The position numbers and the translations under genes were made by a program. This document shows, one piece after another, positions 57,726 to 64,000 of a stretch of DNA of 64,000 bases. The notes under the pieces are model-generated. The model made no database searches, had not been told where the DNA came from, and was given only the letters and a program-made list of their open reading frames with translations. How positions within the stretch are numbered: position 1 is the first letter of the stretch; every line of letters starts with the position of its first letter. Origin of the DNA: an uncultured Clostridium sp. (lineage in GTDB: Bacteria > Bacillota > Clostridia > Lachnospirales > Lachnospiraceae); assembly GCA_946553025.1 (NCBI GenBank), contig CAMNRM010000018.1, positions 1-64,000 on the forward strand, read 5' to 3'.

Positions 57726-58454
57726 ATGTATCAGTTCAACAGCCGCGTCCGTTACAGTGAAACCGGGGAGGACGGGGTATTAAGTCTGACCGGTTTGATT
57801 AATTATTTTCAGGACTGCAGCACATTCCATTCGGAAGACTGCGGTATGGGACTGGCTTATCTTCAGGAGCAGAAAAAAGCCTGGATGCTGTCTTCCTGGC
57901 GGCTGTTGATCCGGCGTTACCCTGCACTGGGCGAGGAAATCACGGTGGGAACCTGGCATTGCGGGAGGAAGGGGATTTACGGTTACCGGAATTTTGTTCT
58001 TCTCGATCAGGAGAAAAGGACTTTGGCCGAGGCGGATTCCACATGGTTTTTGATGAATCTGGATACGGGTATGCCCTGCCGGGTGAATCCGGAAGACGTG
58101 GAAGGCTACGGAGTTCCGGGAGAACCTCTGCCTTTAGGAAAGAATCCGGGGAAAATTGACCTTTCGGCTACCTGCATCGGCAAAGAGAAAATCATTGTCA
58201 GCCCTTACCATATTGACACGAACCATCATGTGAATAATGCCCAGTATATTGCATTTGCCAGGAAGGCAGCCGGAATTTCCTTTCCGATTGCCGAACTTCG
58301 GGCGGACTACCGCAGGGCGGCGGTTCTGGGGGATGTGATAGAGCCAAGGACGGATAAGCGGACCGATGAACAGCCGACAGAAGTGACCGTAGGTTTGTTT
58401 AATGCACAGGGTGAGCCTTATGCAGCCGTGTGGATGAAAGCAAAGGACTTTTGA
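57726..58454 (+). CDS. acyl-ACP thioesterase
   Basis: 242 residues from ATG 57726. Double hot-dog fold: YSETGEDGVLSLTGLINYFQDCSTFHSEDCG in the first half and VSPYHIDTNHHVNNAQYI, carrying the catalytic N/H residues (DTNHHVNN), in the second. It hydrolyses acyl-ACP to free fatty acid and ends fatty-acid synthesis. Overlaps the leader of the next gene, so co-transcribed. Confidence 0.92.
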   Translation: MYQFNSRVRYSETGEDGVLSLTGLINYFQDCSTFHSEDCGMGLAYLQEQKKAWMLSSWRLLIRRYPALGEEITVGTWHCGRKGIYGYRNFVLLDQEKRTLAEADSTWFLMNLDTGMPCRVNPEDVEGYGVPGEPLPLGKNPGKIDLSATCIGKEKIIVSPYHIDTNHHVNNAQYIAFARKAAGISFPIAELRADYRRAAVLGDVIEPRTDKRTDEQPTEVTVGLFNAQGEPYAAVWMKAKDF

Positions 58455-58549
58455 AAGAAAGCAAAGAACTTAGTGACCGTAAGAAAAACGATAAAACAGC
58501 GCACCACAAGACTACTACAGGAATACAAGGCAGCATAACGGAGGGAAGA

Positions 58550-59383
58550 ATGATTGAGTTAGGAAAAGTGCAGGAGTTAGAAGTTGTCCGTATAAAGACA
58601 TTTGGCGTTTACTTAAGTGAGGACAGGACCGGCGAAAACAGCGTGCTGCTTCCGAAAAAACAGGTTCCCGAAGGAACGAAGGTTGGGGACAGGCTTAAGG
58701 TGTTTATCTATAAGGATTCGGAAGACCGCCTTATCGCAACGACAGGAATCCCGAAGCTTCAGCTGGGGGAGTGTGCGGTTCTGACGGTTAAGGAGGTCGC
58801 CAAGATCGGCGCTTTCCTGGATATGGGCCTGGAAAAGGATCTTCTTCTTCCCTTTAAAGAGCAGAGCCATCCTGTGCGAAAAGGGGAGGAGTGCCTGGTT
58901 GCGCTCTACATTGACAAGAGCAATCGGCTTGCTGCCACGATGAAGGTTTATTCCTACATGAGCAATGTTTCGCCCTATCATGCCGACGATGAAGTCCGGG
59001 GAAGGATTTATGAAATCAATGAAAAGCTGGGCGCATTTGTCGCTGTGGACTACCGCTATTACGGATTAATTCCCAAAAAGGAGTTATTTGACAATTACCG
59101 TGAGGGGGATGAGGTGGTGTGCCGGGTGATTAAGGTCAGAGATGACGGCAAGCTGGATTTAAGTCCCCGGAAAAAGGCTTACCTGCAGATGGACGCGGAC
59201 GCCGAAGACGTGCTTAAGGTGATTGGAGAATTTGACGGTGTTCTGCCGTTTAATGACAAGGCAAGCCCTGAAACCATTAAGCGCGAGTTCCATATGAGCA
59301 AGAACGCATTTAAACGCGCCGTGGGGCGGCTGTTAAAGGAAGGCAAAATTAAAATCACAGAAAAAACGATTGAACAATTATAG
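58550..59383 (+). CDS. CvfB-family S1 RNA-binding protein
   Basis: 277 residues from ATG 58550 (GGAGGGAAG; the frame opens at 58430 inside the thioesterase gene). Tandem S1-like domains: LEVVRIKTFGVYLSEDR, AVLTVKEVAKIGAFLDMG, GRIYEINEKLGAFVAVDYRYYG. A winged-helix end follows (SPETIKREFHMSKNAFKRAVGRLLKEGKI, by key part MSKNAFKRAVGRL). YitL/CvfB-type proteins bind RNA and affect virulence or stress genes in firmicutes. Confidence 0.9.
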   Translation: MIELGKVQELEVVRIKTFGVYLSEDRTGENSVLLPKKQVPEGTKVGDRLKVFIYKDSEDRLIATTGIPKLQLGECAVLTVKEVAKIGAFLDMGLEKDLLLPFKEQSHPVRKGEECLVALYIDKSNRLAATMKVYSYMSNVSPYHADDEVRGRIYEINEKLGAFVAVDYRYYGLIPKKELFDNYREGDEVVCRVIKVRDDGKLDLSPRKKAYLQMDADAEDVLKVIGEFDGVLPFNDKASPETIKREFHMSKNAFKRAVGRLLKEGKIKITEKTIEQL

Positions 59384-59392
59384 GAGGAAGAC

Positions 59393-59977
59393 GTGGACCC
59401 GATAGATTATTATAATAAGTACGCAGCAAAAGTGTTTGAGGATACGGTAGATCAGAATATGGAATCCATTACCGGTGAATTTCTGGCCCTTCTGGACGAG
59501 GGGGATACGATTCTGGATATGGGATGCGGTTCTGGGCGGGACAGCCTGACCTTTTATGAACTGGGCTATGATGTTACGCCGATGGACGCTTCGGAGGAGA
59601 TGTGCAGGCTGGCAGAGGTACATACGGGCCTGGATGTGCTGCAGATGAGTTATGAGGAGATGGAGTTTGACGGTGCATTTGACGGCGTGTGGGCCTGTGC
59701 AGCACTTATTCATATCCCCAAGGAGGAACTTTCGGGAATTTTTGCCCGTGTGGCGAAAGCGCTTGACGAGGACGGTATTTTTTATCTTTCCATGCGTCTG
59801 GGCGACTTTGAAGGTTTCCGCGGCGAGCGGTATTTCAGCTTTTATTCTGAGAAGGAACTGCGTTCTTACCTGGAGGCAGACGGATTCTTCCATGTAGAGA
59901 AAGAATGGATCACAAAAGATGTCCGCTCGAATCATGCGGACACGCAGTGGATTAATGTATTGGCCAAAAAATGTTAA
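59393..59977 (+). CDS. class I SAM-dependent methyltransferase
   Basis: 194 residues from GTG 59393 with AGGAGG. ILDMGCGSGRDSLTFYELGYDVTPMDAS is motif I and the acidic loop; WACAALIHIPKEEL and FYLSMRLG follow as motifs IV-VI. Substrate unknown. It follows the cvfB-like gene by 9 bases and ends before a terminator. Confidence 0.88.
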   Translation: MDPIDYYNKYAAKVFEDTVDQNMESITGEFLALLDEGDTILDMGCGSGRDSLTFYELGYDVTPMDASEEMCRLAEVHTGLDVLQMSYEEMEFDGAFDGVWACAALIHIPKEELSGIFARVAKALDEDGIFYLSMRLGDFEGFRGERYFSFYSEKELRSYLEADGFFHVEKEWITKDVRSNHADTQWINVLAKKC

Positions 59978-60035
59978 AAGCGGAAGAACGGCTGCTGTTT
60001 AGATGGGCAGCTGCGAAAAAAATATTCCTATTATA

Positions 60036-60070
60036 AAGGCAGTCAAGAATTACTGACTGTCTTTTTCTTT
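60036..60070 (+). terminator. terminator of the thioesterase-methyltransferase operon
   Basis: AGGCAGTCA pairs with TGACTGTCT and is followed by TTTTCTTTT. Confidence 0.8.
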
Positions 60071-60196
60071 TCTGGATATACTGATGATGCCGGGAAATGC
60101 GAAGTGCAGAGAAGCCCGGGTTTTTGCCAGAAAGAGGGAAATGCGTTGCTGTAACGAATGAACAGTGACAAAAATACAGGAAACATGGAGGAGAAG

Positions 60197-61039
60197 ATGA
60201 AAAAGAGAACGGCAGCAATGGATTATCTGTTATTGATCGCGGGAGCCTTTATTATGGGCTTTGCCATTAAAAATATTTATGATCCGCTGAATCTGGTTAC
60301 CGGAGGCGTGTCGGGTCTTGCAATTGTGATTAAATCAAAGATGGGTGTGCCGCTCTGGCTGACCAATACCCTGTTAAATATTCCGCTGTTTCTGGCGTCT
60401 TACCGGATTAAGGGATGGAGGTTTATCAAACGAACCCTGGTTTCTACGGTTTCTCTCTCCCTTTCGCTCTATGTTATCCCGGAAATGATGATTATGCCTG
60501 CGGATGATATCCTGCTGTCCGCACTTTTTGGCGGTCTGCTCAGCGGTGTGGGAAGCGGAATGGTGTTTATGACGCAGGCAACTACGGGCGGGACGGATAT
60601 GCTGGCTGCCCTGCTGCAGAAATCCATGCCGCATTACAGCGTGCCGCAGATTATGCAGGTTTTGGATGCAGCCATTGTTTTGACGGGTGCGGCTGTTTTT
60701 GGTATTCGTCCGACACTCTATGCTTTAATCGCCATCTATGCCGTAACCCGGATGTCTGACGGGATTCTGGAAGGGCTGAAGTTTTCCAAGATGGTCTATA
60801 TTATCTCGGATCGCTATGAGGAAATTGCCGGGACAATTATGGAGGAGATCGATCGGGGCGTAACCGGTCTGAAGGCCGAGGGGATGTATTCGGGCAGCGA
60901 TAAAATGATGCTCTGCTGCGTTGTATCGCGAAAGGAAATCAGCCAGATTAAGGAAATCGTCCGGGAATATGATCCGAGAGCCTTTGTTATCGTAAGTGAC
61001 GTCCGGGAAGTGCTGGGAGAAGGCTTTATCGAATATTGA
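60197..61039 (+). CDS. YitT-family membrane protein
   Basis: 280 residues from ATG 60197 (GGAGGAG; an upstream ATG at 60158 is weaker). Five hydrophobic spans in the first 170 residues (LLIAGAFIMGFAIKNIY, GGVSGLAIVI, LLSALFGGLLSGVGSGMVF, TGGTDMLAALL), then a DUF2179-type cytosolic domain (GVTGLKAEGMYSG..KMMLCCVVSRKEI). Transport function unproven in this family. Confidence 0.9.
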   Translation: MKKRTAAMDYLLLIAGAFIMGFAIKNIYDPLNLVTGGVSGLAIVIKSKMGVPLWLTNTLLNIPLFLASYRIKGWRFIKRTLVSTVSLSLSLYVIPEMMIMPADDILLSALFGGLLSGVGSGMVFMTQATTGGTDMLAALLQKSMPHYSVPQIMQVLDAAIVLTGAAVFGIRPTLYALIAIYAVTRMSDGILEGLKFSKMVYIISDRYEEIAGTIMEEIDRGVTGLKAEGMYSGSDKMMLCCVVSRKEISQIKEIVREYDPRAFVIVSDVREVLGEGFIEY

Positions 61040-61107
61040 CAAGGCGTATTTACATTTTCTTACGAAAATTTGACATTTCGGATAATTTTTCTTTTTGATG
61101 TACAGAT

Positions 61108-61137
61108 TAGCCAAAAAGAAAATTTTCTTTTTGGCTA
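61108..61137. terminator. perfect 30-base palindromic hairpin
   Basis: TAGCCAAAAAGAAAA with its exact complement on the other arm. It follows the YitT-like gene and probably ends it; it lies 137 bases before the ATPase gene. Confidence 0.7.
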
Positions 61138-61273
61138 TTTCAAGGGTAGCAAAAAAAGTAAATCTTTTGTATGATTACAGCATGAAGATAAAAACGTCCG
61201 GTGGGGGCCGGAGTTTATTATCTTGAACCGCAAATTAAAATGTATTGATTGAGAGAAAGTAGGAGGATCGGTA

Positions 61274-62386
61274 ATGGCTAGTTTATCGTTAAGACATGTT
61301 GAAAAGAGATATCCCAATGGATTCGTTGCAGTTAAGGATTTTAACCTGGAAATCGCTGATAAAGAATTTATCATTTTCGTAGGACCGTCCGGATGTGGAA
61401 AGTCCACCACACTTCGTATGATTGCCGGTCTGGAAGATATTTCTTCCGGTGAGTTATACATCGATGACCGTCTGGTTAATGATGTAGAGCCGAAGGACCG
61501 CGATATCGCGATGGTATTCCAGAACTACGCTCTGTATCCGCACATGTCCGTATATGACAATATGGCATTTGGCTTAAAGCTGAGAAAGACTCCGAAGGAT
61601 GAGATCGATAAGCTGGTTCAGGAAGCTGCAAGAATCCTTGACCTGTCCCATCTGTTAGACAGAAAGCCGAAGGCTCTTTCCGGTGGTCAGAGGCAGCGTG
61701 TTGCTATGGGTCGTGCTATCGTTCGTAGCCCGAAGGTATTCTTAATGGACGAGCCGCTGTCCAATCTGGATGCAAAGTTAAGAGGCCAGATGCGTGTTGA
61801 GATTTCCAAGCTGCATCAGAGATTGGAAGCAACCATTATTTACGTAACTCATGACCAGACCGAGGCTATGACCTTAGGAACCAGAATCGTTGTTATGAAG
61901 GACGGTATCGTTCAGCAGGTTGATTCTCCGCAGAACTTATACGACAAGCCAACCAACAAGTTCGTTGCAGGCTTTATCGGCGCTCCGCAGATGAACCTGG
62001 TTGATGCAACCGTAGCAAAGAGCGGCGCAGATGTTACTTTGACCTTTGATAATAATACGATCGCATTGCCGGCTGATAAGGCAAAGAAGCTGGAAGCTGC
62101 AGGCTATGTAGGAAAGACCGTTACCATGGGTATCCGTCCGGAAGATTTACACGATGACGAAGCTTGGCTGGCAGCTAATCCAAAGGCTGTATTCTCCGCA
62201 ACCATTCGTGTATACGAAATGCTTGGTGCAGAAGTTTACTTATACTTCAACCTGGGCGAAACCAACTGTACTGCCCGCGTAAATCCGCGCACCACTGCAA
62301 GACCTGGCGATACGATTAAGCTGGCTATGGATTTAACCAAGATTCATGTATTTGATAAGGACAGCGAGAACGTAATCCTTAACTAA
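61274..62386 (+). CDS. UgpC/MsmK-type sugar ABC transporter ATPase
   Basis: 370 residues from ATG 61274 (AGGAGGA). Walker A GPSGCGKST, signature LSGGQRQRVAMGRA, Walker B VFLMDEPLSNLDA, then the C-terminal MalK-type regulatory beta-barrels (MGIRPEDLHDD, FSATIRVYEMLGAEVYLY). Enzymes of this type energise several CUT1 sugar permeases in one cell. The operon at 33.7-36.9 kb lacks an ATPase, so this gene is the likely partner. It sits directly upstream of a CdaR-type regulator. Confidence 0.93.
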   Translation: MASLSLRHVEKRYPNGFVAVKDFNLEIADKEFIIFVGPSGCGKSTTLRMIAGLEDISSGELYIDDRLVNDVEPKDRDIAMVFQNYALYPHMSVYDNMAFGLKLRKTPKDEIDKLVQEAARILDLSHLLDRKPKALSGGQRQRVAMGRAIVRSPKVFLMDEPLSNLDAKLRGQMRVEISKLHQRLEATIIYVTHDQTEAMTLGTRIVVMKDGIVQQVDSPQNLYDKPTNKFVAGFIGAPQMNLVDATVAKSGADVTLTFDNNTIALPADKAKKLEAAGYVGKTVTMGIRPEDLHDDEAWLAANPKAVFSATIRVYEMLGAEVYLYFNLGETNCTARVNPRTTARPGDTIKLAMDLTKIHVFDKDSENVILN

Positions 62387-62437
62387 TTGATAAAATTGGT
62401 CTAAATGGCGAAAAACCGTACAAAATAGACGAAAAAA

Positions 62438-62473
62438 AGAAGCAGGCGATGAGATACTCGCTTGCTTTTTTTT
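62438..62473 (+). terminator. terminator of the ATPase gene
   Basis: AGCAGGCGA pairs with TCGCTTGCT, followed by TTTTTTTT. Confidence 0.85.
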
Positions 62474-62596
62474 ACGGTTTGCATTAATATAGTATACAGG
62501 GGACGTTTTTAGCTGCTGTGAGGGTTTTCTTTGAAACTTCTGTCACGGCAACGGTTATTGTATTCGCGTAAAAATAAATGATAAGGAGAGAATGGC

Positions 62597-63685
62597 ATGA
62601 TTTCAAATCAGATACTTCAGACAACAATTGAGGGGTTAAAAGGAATTACCAGAATTGATTTGTGCATCTGTGACACCGAAGGCAAGGTTCTGGCCACCAC
62701 CTTTAACGATGCAGAGGAATATGAAAGTTCTATCTTGGCATTTGTAGACTCTCCGGCAGACAGTCAGGTAATTCAGGGCTATCAGTTCTTTAAGGTTTTT
62801 GACGAACATCAGTTGGAATACATTCTGCTGGCCAGAGGCGGCAGTGATGATGTATATATGGTAGGAAAGCTTGCGGCTTTCCAGGTGCAGAACCTTCTGG
62901 TAGCTTATAAAGAGCGTTTTGATAAGGACAACTTTATTAAAAACCTGCTTTTGGACAACCTTCTGCTGGTGGATATCTACAACCGGGCAAAGAAGCTGCA
63001 CATTGAAACGAATGTAAAGCGCGTGGTTTATTTGATTGAAACACAGCACGAAAAAGATGTGAACGCCTTGGAAACGGTCAGAAGCCTGTTTGCGGCAAAG
63101 ACCAAGGATTTTATTACGGCCGTGGATGAAAAGAGCATTATCCTGGTAAAAGAGGTGAAGCCGGGGGAAACCCATGAGGACCTGGAGAGGACAGCCAGCA
63201 CGATTTTAGATATGCTGAACACGGAAGCCATGACCAAGGTTCACGTTGCCTTTGGTACGGTGGTCAATGAGATTAAAGAGGTTTCCCGCTCGTACAAGGA
63301 AGCGAAGATGGCGCTGGATGTGGGAAAGATTTTCTACAGCGGAAAGAATGTGGTTGCCTATGCGCATCTGGGCATCGGGCGTTTGATTTATCAGCTTCCT
63401 CTGCCGCTGTGCCGGATGTTTATCAAGGAAATCTTTGACAGCAAGTCGCCGGATGATTTTGATGAGGAAACGCTGACGACGATCAATAAGTTTTTTGAAA
63501 ACAGCCTGAATGTTTCGGAAACCTCCCGGCAGCTTTACATTCACCGGAATACGTTAGTTTACCGTCTGGATAAGCTGCAGAAGAGCACAGGGCTTGATCT
63601 TCGTGTATTTGAGGATGCGATTACTTTTAAGATTGCATTAATGGTTGTAAAGTATATGAAGTACATGGAAAGTCTGGAATATTAA
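62597..63685 (+). CDS. CdaR-family transcriptional regulator
   Basis: 362 residues from ATG 62597 (AAGGAGAG). A sensory N-terminal part (TIEGLKGITRIDLCICDTEGKVLATTF), a GGDEF-like middle region, and a C-terminal PucR/CdaR HTH (LNVSETSRQLYIHRNTLVYRLDKLQKSTGLDL, by key part SRQLYIHRNTLVYRLDKL). It is regularly found beside UgpC/MsmK-type ATPases in Lachnospiraceae and may respond to carbon source; the ligand is unknown. Confidence 0.88.
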   Translation: MISNQILQTTIEGLKGITRIDLCICDTEGKVLATTFNDAEEYESSILAFVDSPADSQVIQGYQFFKVFDEHQLEYILLARGGSDDVYMVGKLAAFQVQNLLVAYKERFDKDNFIKNLLLDNLLLVDIYNRAKKLHIETNVKRVVYLIETQHEKDVNALETVRSLFAAKTKDFITAVDEKSIILVKEVKPGETHEDLERTASTILDMLNTEAMTKVHVAFGTVVNEIKEVSRSYKEAKMALDVGKIFYSGKNVVAYAHLGIGRLIYQLPLPLCRMFIKEIFDSKSPDDFDEETLTTINKFFENSLNVSETSRQLYIHRNTLVYRLDKLQKSTGLDLRVFEDAITFKIALMVVKYMKYMESLEY

Positions 63686-63721
63686 GGGATTAGGATTGGG
63701 AAATTCTTTTGACAAAGATGT

Positions 63722-63765
63722 GCAGGGCGTTTGGGAGCAGGCAGATTCTGCTCCTTCTGCCCTGC
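63722..63765 (+). terminator. terminator of the CdaR-type gene
   Basis: GCAGGGC pairs with GCCCTGC and an inner GGAGCAG/CTGCTCC extends the stem; TGTTTTCC follows. Confidence 0.7.
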
Positions 63766-63768
63766 TGT

Positions 63769-63841
63769 TTTCCTTAGTTCTGCCGAATGGCATACAGGTA
63801 CTCTTTAGAGTTTCCTTAGTATTGCCAGATGGCATACAGGT
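63769..63841 (+). promoter_or_regulatory. two palindromic repeats upstream of a promoter
   Basis: TGCC-GAAT-GGCATACAGG (from 63781) and TGCC-AGAT-GGCATACAGG (from 63823) are 42 bases apart, each preceded by TTTCCTTAGT. The second ends next to the -35 of the following promoter. Likely operator pair for an unknown repressor or activator. Confidence 0.55.
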
Positions 63842-63870
63842 TTGAAGACACAGCCCAAACCTGGTATAGT
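63842..63870 (+). promoter_or_regulatory. promoter of the last gene
   Basis: TTGAAG (63842-63847), 17-base spacer, TATAGT (63865-63870), 67 bases before the TTG start. Confidence 0.65.
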
Positions 63871-63936
63871 GTGTAAAATCCGGGAGATACTAACAGACAG
63901 AATATGTTATGGGATAACAGATGGGAGATAGATAAC

Positions 63937-64000
63937 TTGGAAAGTAAGAATAAATTTTGGAAGGGTGTTTTAGTCGGTGTACTGGTCACTGCCTTTGCCG
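63937..64000 (+). CDS. start of a probable S41-family (CtpA-like) protease gene (partial)
   Basis: TTG 63937 follows GGGAGAT. Only 21 residues are in the window: ESKNKFWKGVLVGVLVTAFA, a short basic start and a membrane/signal segment, the usual beginning of carboxyl-terminal processing proteases in these bacteria. Other membrane-anchored proteins start alike, so the call is tentative. Confidence 0.45.
   Translation, partial: MESKNKFWKGVLVGVLVTAFA

Overview
The window looks like a chromosome segment of a Lachnospiraceae-type gut Clostridium (Bacillota). The reasons are strong AGGAGG ribosome sites with some TTG/GTG starts, TTGACA-17-TATAAT promoters, a UgpC/MsmK-type ATPase next to a CdaR regulator, an acyl-ACP thioesterase, BspA-like and choline-binding-type surface proteins, and an FprA flavodiiron protein. 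Genus and species cannot be fixed from the sequence alone.

Region 1 (1 to about 26.83 kb) is the right part of a siphovirus-like prophage, all on the + strand. It holds small early/regulatory genes (1-2.8 kb) and an AT-rich cargo gene resembling a proteasome/HslV-type Ntn hydrolase (3.0 kb). Packaging and head genes follow: terS, terL, portal, a MuF-like minor head protein fused to a zinc-protease domain with a small acidic partner, scaffold, capsid and connectors (3.9-13.4 kb). Then come tail tube, chaperones, tape measure, tail and fibre genes (13.4-24.1 kb), and a holin-endolysin lysis module flanked by two type I toxin-antitoxin cassettes (24.1-26.3 kb). The right end is marked by the 3' part of a tRNA (26.80-26.83 kb), the expected attR. 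terL is frameshifted at its P-loop and the tape measure gene near its 3' end, so the prophage is probably defective unless these are sequence errors. Integrase, lysogeny and most replication genes lie left of the window.

Region 2 (26.9-33.3 kb) is core-like: fprA, a small XRE regulator, vanZ-like, truA, then an ECF sigma factor overlapping a gene for a very large RsgI-like anti-sigma protein with 13-residue repeats. Region 3 (33.4-40.4 kb) is an alpha-galactoside uptake and use locus: lipoprotein binding protein, two permeases, a convergent AraC-type regulator and a GH36 alpha-galactosidase. It has no ATPase of its own; a UgpC/MsmK-type ATPase at 61.3 kb probably serves it.

Region 4 (40.48-57.46 kb) is a 17-kb accessory island bounded by two identical tRNA-Gln(CTG) genes in inverted orientation. 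It carries an AAA/PD-(D/E)XK protein, a broken RelB/YafQ-type module, an XRE regulator, a 1494-residue leucine-rich surface protein with internal duplications, two choline-binding-type proteins, and a four-gene set of zinc-ribbon and membrane coiled-coil proteins of unknown function. It also has a cysteine-rich micropeptide, a HicAB pair with an operator-like palindrome in its promoter, and relics of a serine recombinase and an Rpn-type protein. Region 5 (57.5-64 kb) is core-like again: acyl-ACP thioesterase, CvfB-like S1 protein, methyltransferase, YitT-like membrane protein, UgpC/MsmK ATPase, CdaR regulator, and the start of a probable S41 protease gene.
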